Assembly (NCBI RefSeq): GCF_008369195.1
Contig: NZ_VOBC01000001.1
Span: 186,001-250,000 of the forward strand
From: Sporosarcina sp. ANT_H38
Lineage (GTDB): Bacteria; Bacillota; Bacilli; Bacillales_A; Planococcaceae
Reading direction: 5' to 3'
Length of the DNA: 64,000 nucleotides
Below the pieces are notes generated by a model. It was given only the letters and a program-made list of their open reading frames with translations, was not told the origin of the DNA and did no database searches. Positions 53,370 to 62,334 of this stretch are shown here, in pieces. Numbering within the stretch: position 1 is the stretch's first letter; every line of letters starts with the position of its first letter. Made by a program: the position numbers and the translations under genes.

Positions 53370-53453
53370 CGAAACTCTAGATACACTTATGAAATGATTG
53401 CATGAAAAATACTCCGAAACTGATATACTTGTAAAAACAAGGGAGGTTTTCAC

Positions 53454-53633
53454 ATGGGATCTAAATACATTGATATTGCACTTATATTAATCATGAGTTA
53501 TTTCGCATTTACTCGGTTTGCGAATGGACAAATTGGCTTCGGAATCTTTTTCACGGTGCTTACCTTATTAAACATTTTAACGCTTGTGATGAAAGTAAAA
53601 AAAGACAATGCAGCTAAAAATGAAATACGTTGA
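53454..53633 (+). CDS. 59-residue membrane protein
   Basis: An ATG with GGGAGG 8 bases upstream opens a 59-codon frame. MGSKYIDIALILIMSYFAFT and GQIGFGIFFTVLTLLNILTL make two membrane helices joined by RFAN, with a Lys-rich tail (VKVKKDNAAKNEIR-like). It ends just before a good terminator. The hisC gene is 84 bases upstream. No family is recognised, but the signals at both ends support a real gene. Confidence 0.72.
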   Translation: MGSKYIDIALILIMSYFAFTRFANGQIGFGIFFTVLTLLNILTLVMKVKKDNAAKNEIR

Positions 53634-53653
53634 AATGTAAAAAAGCAATAATT

Positions 53654-53697
53654 TAAGACTAGGCATGCTCATGGAATATGGAGCTTGCCTAGTCTTT
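53654..53697 (+). terminator. Terminator after the 59-residue membrane protein
   Basis: AAGACTAGGCATGCTC pairs with GAGCTTGCCTAGTCTT (one mismatch) around ATGGAATATG, followed by TTC and T-rich bases. Confidence 0.8.
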
Positions 53698-53983
53698 TCT
53701 ATATAAAATTTTAGGAGTTGGCGATGTGCTTTTTTCTATCGCAACAGTAGGCGGCGCGGCGACAATTGATTGGTATCTATTGTTTCGGTTTTAATGTGCC
53801 TATTAATTTAGAAAAACGTTCGACCTAAAAAACTAGCCCCCTAACTTTACCGCTAAATTAATGCGAGTAAAATAGGTGGTTCTTTCGTTTGTTAAAGTGT
53901 TCAGTTAATTTAATTAGTTGTTCCCATTTCTAAATTCATGTAGTATAATGTGTGAATTGCATTTTTTGAAATGAGGATAACGA

Positions 53984-55048
53984 ATGAAAAACTCGATATA
54001 CGGACTCACAATTGAACAACTGACAGAATGGTTACTGGAACAGGGACAAAAAAAATTCCGTGCTGCTCAAATTTGGGACTGGTTATACAAGAAACGAGTC
54101 ACAAACTTTGCGGACATGAAAAATATTAATCAAGAATGCATTGATTTGCTGGAAGCGAACTTTGTCATGCGGACGCTGGAGCAGACTGTCAAGCAGGAGT
54201 CTGAAGACGGAACTATCAAGTTCCTATTCAAAATGCAGGATGGCAACTTGATTGAAACCGTATTGATGAAATTCCCTTACGGCCAATCGGTCTGTGTAAC
54301 GACACAAGTCGGCTGTAATATTGGCTGTAGTTTCTGTGCAAGCGGATTGTTGAAAAAGAGCCGTGATTTGACTGCGGGAGAGATTGTAGAGCAAATCATG
54401 GAAGTACAGCATCACCTTGATGCGAAAGAGCAAGAAGAGCGTGTTAGTCATATTGTTGTTATGGGAATTGGCGAACCATTCGACAATTACGCAAACTTGA
54501 TGGATTTCCTACGTGTCGTCAATGACCAAAAAGGACTTTCGATTGGAGCACGTCATATTACTGTTTCAACAAGTGGTAATCCACAACGCATTAAAGAATT
54601 TGCAGAAGAAAATATCCAAATCAACTTAGCCGTTTCTTTGCATGCGCCGAATAATGAACTTCGTACACGCGTTATGAAAATTAACAAAGCATTCCCGATT
54701 GAGAAGTTGATGGACTCCATCGATTATTATTTGGAAACGACAAATCGCAGAATAACGTTTGAATATATTATGTTGCAGGACGTGAATGATCATGTCGCAG
54801 AAGCGCAACAATTAGCAAAACTGCTTGAAAACAAACGTCACCTGTCATATGTCAACTTGATACCCTACAACCCTGTTGACGAACATGACCAATATCGTCG
54901 CAGTACACCAGAAGATATTAAAGCATTTTATGAAACGCTTAAAAGAAAAGGTATCAATTGCGGCGTCCGTCTTGAGCACGGAACAGACATTGACGCAGCT
55001 TGTGGCCAGTTACGAAGTAAGCAGATTAAGAAAGAAAAAACAGTTTAA
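53984..55048 (+). CDS. rlmN: Dual-specificity rRNA/tRNA adenine-C2 methyltransferase RlmN
   Basis: 354 residues. The radical SAM cluster is [11 protein letters not shown], with [18 protein letters not shown] near the N-terminus and the mechanistic Cys in DIDAACGQL near the end. [19 protein letters not shown] and [12 protein letters not shown] are RlmN landmarks. It methylates A2503 of 23S rRNA and A37 of some tRNAs. A probable promoter (TATAAT near 53942) precedes it, and it is followed by a near-perfect terminator. Confidence 0.95.
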   Translation: MKNSIYGLTIEQLTEWLLEQGQKKFRAAQIWDWLYKKRVTNFADMKNINQECIDLLEANFVMRTLEQTVKQESEDGTIKFLFKMQDGNLIETVLMKFPYGQSVCVTTQVGCNIGCSFCASGLLKKSRDLTAGEIVEQIMEVQHHLDAKEQEERVSHIVVMGIGEPFDNYANLMDFLRVVNDQKGLSIGARHITVSTSGNPQRIKEFAEENIQINLAVSLHAPNNELRTRVMKINKAFPIEKLMDSIDYYLETTNRRITFEYIMLQDVNDHVAEAQQLAKLLENKRHLSYVNLIPYNPVDEHDQYRRSTPEDIKAFYETLKRKGINCGVRLEHGTDIDAACGQLRSKQIKKEKTV

Positions 55049-55059
55049 TGTACTGAAAA

Positions 55060-55107
55060 AAAGAGTATACAACTCCTATTGGATTAGGAGTTGTATACTC
55101 TTTTTAT
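55060..55107 (+). terminator. Terminator after rlmN, bidirectional
   Basis: AAAGAGTATACAACTCCTA pairs with TAGGAGTTGTATACTCTTT around TTGGAT. It lies between rlmN and the converging membrane protein gene. Confidence 0.88.
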
Positions 55108-55475
55108 ACGTTCTTTTTCTTCATTAATAATACGATGAACTGCACAATGAATGCCAGTCCCAATCCAAAGGAAGAAATAATGAACAAGGACAAGATCCCT
55201 AGTACATCACCCATTCCGTTGGGATCCATTAGTAAGCTGCGGAAAAACTCTGCGAAACCGAGGACCACACCAACTAAGAAAATCCTGAAAGCAATCTTGA
55301 AATTGTAAAACAGCAATAAAAATGAAAATACACCGATAATTAGCCCGAAAAGACCAAAAGTTAAGTAGTTTTTAAAGACAAGAGTTTGACCTAAAATAGT
55401 TCGTACACCCAATATGAGCAAAACGAAACTTGTAAGTCCAGTGAAAAAACCAATCTTCCATAATTTATTGATCAT
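55104..55475 (-). CDS. Four-helix membrane protein of unknown function
   Basis: About 123 residues on the minus strand from ATG 55475, 6 bases after GCGGGTG. Four hydrophobic segments (residues about 6-27, 36-57, 62-85 and 95-118) are separated by short polar links, one with RSLLMDPNGMGDV. The C-terminus is MKKKNV. Nothing identifies a function. It converges with rlmN and shares its terminator. Confidence 0.75.
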   Translation of the reverse strand: MINKLWKIGFFTGLTSFVLLILGVRTILGQTLVFKNYLTFGLFGLIIGVFSFLLLFYNFKIAFRIFLVGVVLGFAEFFRSLLMDPNGMGDVLGILSLFIISSFGLGLAFIVQFIVLLMKKKNV

Positions 55476-55564
55476 AAACCGCACCCGCTTTCATTGTTCA
55501 TCATAACGAATAACGGGGTGATTATGCCAATGAAAGCATTAAAAAATAACATGTAAGCGCGACT

Positions 55565-55745
55565 GATGAAGTACTACTATACGATTACCGAAAAAATATG
55601 TAGGGATGCGACAAAGTCGAATCCCTTGGTAATCGAATAGAAGTCATTCTATCCAAAGTAATCCAAAGTCAAATTTACACATAGCGCCAGTAGATGATCA
55701 AGTTATTTACTGGCTACTTTTGATTATTCAACAGAGTGTCTTAAT
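55565..55745 (+). repeat. Partial copy E of the terminator-bearing dispersed repeat
   Basis: AGTACTACTATACGATTACC, AGGGATGCGAC/GTCGAATCCCT (55602-55626) nested within GATTACC/GGTAATC, and GAAGTCATTC follow the layout of copy C. The terminal repeats are not seen. Confidence 0.5.
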
Positions 55746-55800
55746 CTGTAAAAAAGTCCCATTCCTTTGATAAAAGGAATGGGACTAATGAATTTATAGG

Positions 55801-56121
55801 TTATTTCTTTGCGATAATGATAAGTTTACCTTGGTCAAGCTCCTTCTCAGCATCGGCAGCTTCTGCAGTAGACAGACCGGCAGCTTCCATCTTGCTACGG
55901 AGCTCATCGCCGCGTGAAGAGAACATGTTCTTCATGCTATCCAAGAAACCCTGTTCTTTCATTCCTACGTTTTCTGTATCAAGTGCATCTGTAATATGAT
56001 TTGCTCTCTTTTTATCATGTGCAAAAATATAGATGTCATCATGTGTATAACCTTGTGTCACCAATTCCTCGATTTTTACTTTTGCTTGAACGACGTTTTC
56101 AACAGTATTTTTTGTAGTCAT
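55801..56121 (-). CDS. General stress protein 17M-like (YflT family)
   Basis: 106 residues on the minus strand from ATG 56121, 7 bases after GGAGGG. KVKIEELVTQGYTHDDIYIFAHDKKRANH is the YflT/GSP17M core, followed by VGMKEQGFLDSMKNMF and SRGDELRSKMEAAGLSTAEA, with the terminal LIIIAKK. In B. subtilis, yflT belongs to the sigma-B regulon; a sigma-B-like promoter is seen here too. The molecular function is unknown. Confidence 0.87.
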   Translation of the reverse strand: MTTKNTVENVVQAKVKIEELVTQGYTHDDIYIFAHDKKRANHITDALDTENVGMKEQGFLDSMKNMFSSRGDELRSKMEAAGLSTAEAADAEKELDQGKLIIIAKK

Positions 56122-56156
56122 TATAAATCCCTCCATTTTTATGTCTCTTTCTTTAG

Positions 56157-56182
56157 TTACCTTAAAAATGAAAGAGTTAAAC
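56157..56182 (-). promoter_or_regulatory. Sigma-B-type promoter for the stress protein
   Basis: On the minus strand GTTTAA (56182-56177) is followed 14 bases later by AGGTAA (56162-56157), close to the sigma-B consensus of GTTTAA and GGGTAT. It lies 35 bases before the start codon. Confidence 0.6.
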
Positions 56183-56206
56183 ATTTTTTTGGGAAAGAGA
56201 TGATTA

Positions 56207-56500
56207 TCATCGTATATCTTTATATATCCTTATGAAATTGGTCGGGTCTGAATCGACTTCAAAAGTGAAGACACCTTGTGTTGTATGCAAATAGAAGAAC
56301 CCTGTTCCACTGGAGAACGGCTTATAGGACATATCATATACATGCTCTAATCTGAAGGTATTATTTGAAGTTGAAATTGAGTCTGCATATAAATGGATGG
56401 TATGCACGGTTCGCAGCGTTTTTTGGTCAAACCACCCCATAATTCTTTCGACTGAAATATAGGTAAGAGTAGAAACTGTTTGCTTAATCGGATCATTCAT
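56207..56500 (-). CDS. Small protein with a PH-like beta-rich fold, unknown function
   Basis: 97 residues on the minus strand from ATG 56500, after GGAGGG. The first 25 residues are helical (NDPIKQTVSTLTYISVERIM); the rest alternates short beta strands (TVHTIHLYADSISTSNNTF, FFYLHTTQGVFTFEVDSD) and ends in a helix. This pattern is like bacterial PH-like domains. There is no signal or membrane segment. It is probably a separate unit upstream of the stress gene. Confidence 0.65.
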   Translation of the reverse strand: MNDPIKQTVSTLTYISVERIMGWFDQKTLRTVHTIHLYADSISTSNNTFRLEHVYDMSYKPFSSGTGFFYLHTTQGVFTFEVDSDPTNFIRIYKDIR

Positions 56501-56588
56501 TGAGATCCCTCCAATATTGAAAATCTTATTTATCATTATTCCCATCCTAACAGGTATTTATCAATAATCCAAAGTAGGTAGTTTTTTC

Positions 56589-56696
56589 ATGTATGAAAGA
56601 TTGTCAATGGCGTTATTCCTTGTACTTGTTGCTTGCGGAAACGCTGAAAAAGATAATTGCACCAAACCTGTTAGGTTAATAAAATTCTATAAATGA
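56589..56696 (+). pseudogene. Truncated lipoprotein remnant
   Basis: A 35-codon ATG frame encodes a hydrophobic signal ending in the lipobox-like LVLVACGN, then only EKDNCTKPVRLIKFYK before a stop. It looks like the start of a lipoprotein gene broken soon after the cysteine. No good ribosome binding site is present. The rest of the 56546-57028 gap has AT-rich sequence and an unsupported frame at 56693-56911. Confidence 0.35.
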
Positions 56697-57028
56697 TTTT
56701 ATTGATGTGCTTTTTTCCCATATGTACCGTTTTTGTTTATTCAACTACATCGGAAGTGTGGCGATTAATTTGTAGCTTTAATTTTCAAAACTCTAAAATA
56801 GTAAAAGATGGGGTGCTTTCCTTGAAATATCACGTTAATTTACCTTTTAAACTCCTAGAAAGCTATTTAAAAAAATTAAATTACAGTCGTTTTAGTAGTG
56901 TGATAATTTAATGTATTTAAATATTTAGTCTTTATGGTATAGTAGGCTTAATTAATAATTATAATATTCATTTTATTGCGAGGGGAATATAGGAGAAGTT
57001 AACTTCATTACTAAAAGGGGAAGCTGGG

Positions 57029-58240
57029 ATGAATCGAAATTTTTTGAAACACGAATTCGCAATAACGAGCAAGAGTAGAAGAAACATTCCTTTTATCGTT
57101 TTTTTGTTCGTATTTCTTTTGGGTTATTGTTTCATTATTTTACCGAACAAAGAGACGAAGGAAACATTTGATCCTGTTGAAACACGTGATTACTTGGAAG
57201 AATTGCAAGTGGAACAAACCTTTAGGGAAGAAAAAGGGACTACAGGAATAAATAAAATGACTGGTGTGCCGGTTTATTCGGTAAACGCGAATAACTATAA
57301 ACTATTTCACGGGATGCTGACAGCATACGAAGATCATGATTATAATCGGTTCCTCTATTTAAGGACTCATTATCTCGAATGGAATATGTCTGAGTATGTG
57401 GGAGATGTGTCATTGTTTAAACACTCTATCTTTCCAGGGAAAGATAGAGCCCATCTTTATAACCAGACGATGTTACGTTTTGAGGACTATTTAAAAAATG
57501 ATTATACGATTTCCAATGAGATGATTCAGGAAAAGACAGGTTTGCAAGTACTGCAAAATTTATTGTTGAATTATGGCATGTATCTTTTTCTATTTTGTGT
57601 TATTTATTTTAGCAGTGATATTTTAACTAGGGACAGGCAATATCGAACGGTACTTCAAGGGCTACCGCTGTCTTGGTATCGGTTGTTGAATTTGAAGACG
57701 CTTTCAATATTTTTGTATAGCCTCCTTGTCCTTGCAGGGGTGATCCTTGTAGGGGTGTTGGTAATATCCCTTCAGTTTGGTTTCGGTTCTTTCGACATGA
57801 AGGTGCCGGTGATGATTGCCCAACAATTATTTACCTTGGAGGATTATGATGTCATTACTATCGCACAATTCCTATTAAAATCGTTGAGTGTCATTCCCAT
57901 AATGGTTTATCTGTTTATACGCTTAAATGTAGTGCTCAGCTTATTATTGAAAAATGAATGGCTTGTCCTGTTGGTTAGCAGTCTTATTCTCTTTTCAGAG
58001 CGACTTTATTTAACAAGGACTTCAAGAGAGTTGTTTGGCATAGATATTAGCTATTTTCCACAAACCTATTTTGATTTTGGCAAAGTCGTAACGAGTGAGA
58101 AGAATTTTTTGCTTAATACCGAGACAATTACTTATATGAAGGGTATCTTCGTGTTGCTGATTATGATTGCAATTATTGAATGTGTCTTGTTAGTTGTTTC
58201 ACGCCTTGTAAATAAGCGACGATTCTATCATTCAAGTTGA
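57029..58240 (+). CDS. ABC-2 type permease with a large external loop (first subunit)
   Basis: 403 residues after AAAAGGGGAAG. One helix at residues about 20-40 is followed by an external region of about 145 residues (TFDPVETRDYLEELQVEQTF, MSEYVGDVSLFKHSIFPG), then five or six helices from about 182, with YFSSDILTRDRQYRTVLQGL, the typical coupling region of ABC-2 subunits. It begins an operon with a second permease, an ATPase and a lipoprotein. The substrate is unknown. Confidence 0.82.
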   Translation: MNRNFLKHEFAITSKSRRNIPFIVFLFVFLLGYCFIILPNKETKETFDPVETRDYLEELQVEQTFREEKGTTGINKMTGVPVYSVNANNYKLFHGMLTAYEDHDYNRFLYLRTHYLEWNMSEYVGDVSLFKHSIFPGKDRAHLYNQTMLRFEDYLKNDYTISNEMIQEKTGLQVLQNLLLNYGMYLFLFCVIYFSSDILTRDRQYRTVLQGLPLSWYRLLNLKTLSIFLYSLLVLAGVILVGVLVISLQFGFGSFDMKVPVMIAQQLFTLEDYDVITIAQFLLKSLSVIPIMVYLFIRLNVVLSLLLKNEWLVLLVSSLILFSERLYLTRTSRELFGIDISYFPQTYFDFGKVVTSEKNFLLNTETITYMKGIFVLLIMIAIIECVLLVVSRLVNKRRFYHSS

Positions 58241-58267
58241 GACTACTTCACAAGAAAGGATACGATT

Positions 58268-59419
58268 ATGTTTTGGAAGTATTTATTATTTGAACTAAAA
58301 CTATTACTAAGTAATAGGAAAAATTGGTTGTTGGGCCTTGCACTTTTGCTATATTTCCCATTATATTTTCTAATCTACAGTCAAAACGAATTTGAAACAC
58401 TAAAGGAGAAGAAGAAAGAGGAAGCGGTGGGATTCGATACAATCTTTTTTAACTTTCCAGATACATTACGGGAGACGCCTGAAGGAAAAGAAATCTACAA
58501 TAACTTTACGGAACAAGTGTCATTGATAAACATGCAACGCTTTTTTTTAACGAGAAGTGAGGATGATCAATACATCGATAATGGACTAAAGTTGAATGAA
58601 CTTCGTTTGCATATACATGGGGTAGGAAATAAAGGGGTTCCCTCACACTTAGTTGTACCGAAAGTAGAAATTTTCAAAGAAGATGCCCTATTAAGCTATA
58701 ACAAAAAGCATCAATTACCGCTTCAGCCGGATCCATTTGTTGCGAGTAACTATATGCCTGTTGCGTTAAATGAAATTAGCGGTTTGATTTTCTGCCTATT
58801 TGTCCTAATAGCGGGCAGTGGAATGTTAGCACATGAACAGCAGAACCGGTCGGTCGTGAGCGGATTTCCGATATCAGTCATGAAAAAGATTAATGGCAAG
58901 GTCTTTATCTATTTTATACAAATCTATTTGTTTCTTATCTTCGGATTGCTGCTAGGAGGTATTTACGTATCTCAAAAAACGGGTATCGGCGACTTTACTT
59001 CGCCAGTTCTATTATTCCAGAATGGGGACTTTATAGCGGTTTCAACAATACGTTATCTAGCGTATATGTTAGTAGCGTTGGCGTTGATTACTTTGTTACT
59101 TTTGTATGGAACGGCTTTATTGAATCTACTGATTAAAAATGTGTATGCAACTGTGTTAATCCTGATTGTCGTATTCTTCTTGCCGGATTTATTGGATACA
59201 ACGGGCATTAAAACGACTTTGTTGCATCCCATCAAATACATTGAAATTGGTGCTGTATTCTCAGGTAACTTGGCAGAAGTGTTTGGGAACGATAAATTGG
59301 ATTACAAACATGCATTTGTTTGGTTAATTGCGCTGAACCTAATTGTATTGGCGATCCTTTATGGTAGAAATAAACTAATGCACATGAGAAAAGCCGATAC
59401 ATCCATCAAATTGATCTAG
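58268..59419 (+). CDS. ABC-2 type permease with a large external loop (second subunit)
   Basis: 383 residues after AAGAAAGGA. The architecture is as in its neighbour: helix at about 18-37, external loop to about 170, then six helices with MLAHEQQNRSVVSGFPISVM as the coupling segment. Sequence identity to the first subunit is low, so a heterodimer is likely. The ATPase start follows 16 bases after the stop. Confidence 0.82.
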   Translation: MFWKYLLFELKLLLSNRKNWLLGLALLLYFPLYFLIYSQNEFETLKEKKKEEAVGFDTIFFNFPDTLRETPEGKEIYNNFTEQVSLINMQRFFLTRSEDDQYIDNGLKLNELRLHIHGVGNKGVPSHLVVPKVEIFKEDALLSYNKKHQLPLQPDPFVASNYMPVALNEISGLIFCLFVLIAGSGMLAHEQQNRSVVSGFPISVMKKINGKVFIYFIQIYLFLIFGLLLGGIYVSQKTGIGDFTSPVLLFQNGDFIAVSTIRYLAYMLVALALITLLLLYGTALLNLLIKNVYATVLILIVVFFLPDLLDTTGIKTTLLHPIKYIEIGAVFSGNLAEVFGNDKLDYKHAFVWLIALNLIVLAILYGRNKLMHMRKADTSIKLI

Positions 59420-59435
59420 AAAGTTGGAGAAAGCG

Positions 59436-60335
59436 ATGCTTAAATTATCGAATGTAACTGTTGCTTACAAGGATAAAGTCGTATTGGAAAATTTGAATCT
59501 CACTGCTGATAAAGGAGAAATAATCGGTGTTGTCGCTCCTAACGGAACTGGAAAAACGACTTTGTTTAATGTGATGGCGAATTTTATCAAACCGAATTCA
59601 GGTAGTGTGACGTTAAATGGGAAATATGCGTACCGAAATGAGAAAGAAGAACTGTTGATTCATAAGCAATTGACGACTTTCCCTGAACAAAGCGATTTGT
59701 TTGATGAGTTGTCTGGCATCGACCATTTGAACTTATACGCTAATATGTGGAAAGGTTCATCACGTCATGTACCAGAAATCATCGAGCGATTGCGTATGGG
59801 TCACTATGTCAATAAAAAGGTGCGTACGTATTCGTTAGGAATGCGCCAGCGGTTATGCTTCGCTATGATGGCTGCGGCAGACACGCCTGTTATGCTGATG
59901 GACGAAGTGATGAATGGACTAGATATATCGAATGTCGCATTGATTTCTGAATGCTTAATAGAAATGAAAAAGAATGAGAAACTAATTTTTGTCGCATCAC
60001 ATCTACTTGGAAACCTGGATCTTTATGCGGATCGGGTAGTTTTTTTGAAAAACGGAAAAATTGTTCATGAACAACATTTCACAAAAGAAAATGAGGCCTA
60101 TCTTAAAATCGAGATGGATGCCCAGCGGTATGAAAAGCTAAAGAATGAGTCTGCTCTACCAGCCGACCATCTTTTCATTGCAGATTACCTATTGTGCATA
60201 CCGCTAAAAGGAATGGGTGTACCAGAGCAAACAAATTGGATAGAACGGATGCTTGACTTCAACAGGAAAAAATTGACAGTAGGGCCTTTAGGGACGGTGG
60301 AGTATTATGAAAAATACTATTTTGATAAGGAATAA
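59436..60335 (+). CDS. ABC transporter ATP-binding protein, BcrA-like
   Basis: 299 residues from ATG 59436, 6 bases after TTGGAG. Walker A is VVAPNGTGKTTLFNVM, the signature YSLGMRQRLCFAMM, Walker B VMLMDEVMNGLD and the H-loop FVASHLLGN. The signature LGM and the DEV replacing DEP are seen in bacitracin/lantibiotic-type exporters. A C-terminal extension of about 90 residues (LKIEMDAQRYEKLKNESALP, IERMLDFNRKKLTVG) has no recognised domain. Confidence 0.9.
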   Translation: MLKLSNVTVAYKDKVVLENLNLTADKGEIIGVVAPNGTGKTTLFNVMANFIKPNSGSVTLNGKYAYRNEKEELLIHKQLTTFPEQSDLFDELSGIDHLNLYANMWKGSSRHVPEIIERLRMGHYVNKKVRTYSLGMRQRLCFAMMAAADTPVMLMDEVMNGLDISNVALISECLIEMKKNEKLIFVASHLLGNLDLYADRVVFLKNGKIVHEQHFTKENEAYLKIEMDAQRYEKLKNESALPADHLFIADYLLCIPLKGMGVPEQTNWIERMLDFNRKKLTVGPLGTVEYYEKYYFDKE

Positions 60336-60339
60336 GCGG

Positions 60340-61044
60340 ATGACAAGGAGGGGTTTTTCACTTCTTTTATTATTCGCAAGTTTATTCATTATGACTGGCT
60401 GTGCGTATGGACCTTTCCAAAATGCACCTTCTGAAAAAGTCCTTCGTTACGAGGAGAATTTTGAAATTACGGGAAATGAAAAAAACGACTTAATCGGTAA
60501 AGTGAATCCGGCGTTATTTGAAACGAGTGATCGCAGCAATGCACTTGCGGAAGAGGTCGATATCCCAGTTGTCCCTAAAGATGGTAAACAGGTTAAACTC
60601 CCATCGGGCAGGTATACCATTACTGGTCACCCGACTGGCAATGTTTTCATCCGGGATGAAGATGGGGGACTGGTGTTGCGCGAGATCGTCGGTAATTATG
60701 CAGGCGTGGGCAGCTTAACAGTCGATATCGACGAAACCTATACTGTGTTGGTGGATGGAGGATACGACTCTGTAAATATCCTACCCGCACCTACTTTTCT
60801 ATCGACAGAATTGGTAACGGGTATCTGGGAAGTCGGATTGGATATTGAGGCGGGAAATTACACAATTACAACGCCGAATGACTTAGGCTATCTTCAAATT
60901 TTCGACAAAAACAATGATCCGAAAATGTATGAATTGATTGGTGGTACGGTCAGTTCGACAAAGAGCGAAGTGCGTTTACTTGCAGGACAAAAATTGAGAA
61001 TTACAGGAATTTCAATGATTAATTTTCAACCTCAAGAAAATTGA
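60340..61044 (+). CDS. Lipoprotein of the second ABC operon
   Basis: 234 residues from ATG 60340, 9 bases after AAGGA. The signal (RRGFSLLLLFASLFIMTGCA) has a lipobox with Cys at residue about 21. The mature part holds two similar beta modules: QVKLPSGRYTITGHPTGNVF with VGSLTVDIDETYTVLVDGG, and IWEVGLDIEAGNYTITTPND with EVRLLAGQKLRITGIS. This duplicated beta-sandwich has no enzyme motif. It probably sits outside the membrane with the ABC-2 permeases as a sensor or substrate handler. Confidence 0.8.
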   Translation: MTRRGFSLLLLFASLFIMTGCAYGPFQNAPSEKVLRYEENFEITGNEKNDLIGKVNPALFETSDRSNALAEEVDIPVVPKDGKQVKLPSGRYTITGHPTGNVFIRDEDGGLVLREIVGNYAGVGSLTVDIDETYTVLVDGGYDSVNILPAPTFLSTELVTGIWEVGLDIEAGNYTITTPNDLGYLQIFDKNNDPKMYELIGGTVSSTKSEVRLLAGQKLRITGISMINFQPQEN

Positions 61045-61380
61045 TGATGTCCTTACTTTTTATAATGCATTAACGGTAGTAAAACTCCCGGCTTATTGAA
61101 GTTTCGCTTAATAAATGAAAGTGCGTAATTCTAAATTCCAAAAGGGAAAACAATCAATTCGGAATTTCGATTGATTGTTTTTGAATGAGAATCCGTTTGA
61201 TAAAAGACAATTCTCATACTTTAACGTTGCTTGAAACGCAGGTTGTTTTTCGGAAACATTCCTATCATCAAAGACAACTTCCCCTCTGTTCTTTTATTAA
61301 TTATCTTTGTGTCTGTTCTGCCTGCTATAGTAGGAGTTATTTAGAGTCTCTGAGGAAATAATAAATGTATTGCTAACAAG
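61045..61380. other. Intergenic region after the lipoprotein operon
   Basis: It contains a terminator-like stem at 61147-61183 and otherwise AT-rich sequence with no supported gene on either strand. A TATAGT-like box near 61327 may be an isolated promoter remnant. Confidence 0.4.
61147..61183 (+). terminator. Terminator of the second ABC operon
   Basis: AAAACAATCAATTCG pairs with CGATTGATTGTTTT, with one unpaired base, followed by TTG. It lies about 100 bases after the lipoprotein stop. Confidence 0.75.
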
Positions 61381-61381
61381 G

Positions 61382-61418
61382 AAACACCTCCTATGCTGAT
61401 AAGCCTAGGAGGTGTTTT
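61382..61418 (-). terminator. Terminator downstream of the chemoreceptor gene
   Basis: AAACACCTCCTA pairs with TAGGAGGTGTTT around TGCTGATAAGCC. It is bidirectional in shape; on the minus strand it follows the yfmS-like gene. Confidence 0.75.
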
Positions 61419-61455
61419 CATGTTAATAATTACTTTCTATCAATCAATCAGTCAA

Positions 61456-62313
61456 TTAATTAATTAATGAGCTTTCAGCCATCGTGGACAGACTATGTGC
61501 ATTACGGCTAATTTCTTGAACAGTTGCTGAAATTTGCTCAATCGATGCAGCTTGATTTGTAGTCAATTCATTAATACCAGAAAAAGCGTTAGTCAAATTT
61601 AGAATGGAGTTTGAAATATTTTTAGTTAATTCATCAATTTGAGTAACATTTTCTTTTGAATTTGTCGCGAGCTTTCGAATTTCTTTGGCAACGACATTAA
61701 ATCCCTTCCCAGCATCCCCGGCTCTAGCAGCTTCGATTGCAGCGTTTAAACCGAGTAGATTACTTTGGTCAGAAAGACCTCTAACGACAGTGGAAACTTT
61801 CCCGATTTCTTTTGCACCGGTACTTACTTCTGTCATCAGCTTCATTACTTCGGACACTTGATCAGCTAGTTGTGTAACTGATCCTGCTATTTCCTCTAGG
61901 GAAGCGGCCGTCTCTTCAACGATTGCTGAAAGGCTCTCTGCAACAATAAATAGACTATTGGATTTTTCCATGCTTGTACCAATTCCGATGCCGCCAATAA
62001 CTTTTCCATGTTCATCCTGCAGTGGAATAGCACGAGCGATTAACGGGAAGCCGAAAATCTCCTTTGGCACCAAGGAAGACTGATCTTTGTTTTCTTTGAT
62101 TGCATTTGTGATTATATCTCCAGGTTCGAGGGGGTCTCCAGCTTTGACATTTAGCGCGAATGTTTCCCCGGGTATATTGAGGAGTAGCTGTTTTGTATCG
62201 TAAATTCCAATCGTAATATCGTCTTGAACCAATTTGTTTAAATAAGGGGCTACTTTTTGAAATGCATCCAATATGTCATCTGTCGAGTGTATGTGTTTCA
62301 CTATTTGAGACAT
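61456..62313 (-). CDS. yfmS: Soluble methyl-accepting chemotaxis receptor (YfmS-like)
   Basis: 285 residues on the minus strand with no membrane helix. The N-terminal half (residues about 1-120) is a PAS/sCache-like sensing domain with [19 protein letters not shown] and [11 protein letters not shown]. The C-terminal half is a short MCP [17 protein letters not shown] with [20 protein letters not shown] and [12 protein letters not shown] at the tip. Length and layout match B. subtilis YfmS, a cytoplasmic receptor. It follows the aldehyde dehydrogenase gene by 21 bases, the same pairing as yfmT-yfmS. Confidence 0.87.
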   Translation of the reverse strand: MSQIVKHIHSTDDILDAFQKVAPYLNKLVQDDITIGIYDTKQLLLNIPGETFALNVKAGDPLEPGDIITNAIKENKDQSSLVPKEIFGFPLIARAIPLQDEHGKVIGGIGIGTSMEKSNSLFIVAESLSAIVEETAASLEEIAGSVTQLADQVSEVMKLMTEVSTGAKEIGKVSTVVRGLSDQSNLLGLNAAIEAARAGDAGKGFNVVAKEIRKLATNSKENVTQIDELTKNISNSILNLTNAFSGINELTTNQAASIEQISATVQEISRNAHSLSTMAESSLIN

Positions 62314-62334
62314 TGCTTATACCCTCCTCATTTA

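Noticed and set aside
56693..56911. 72-codon plus-strand frame before the second ABC operon
   Set aside because: There is no ribosome binding site, composition is that of AT-rich DNA, and it overlaps the end of a lipoprotein remnant.
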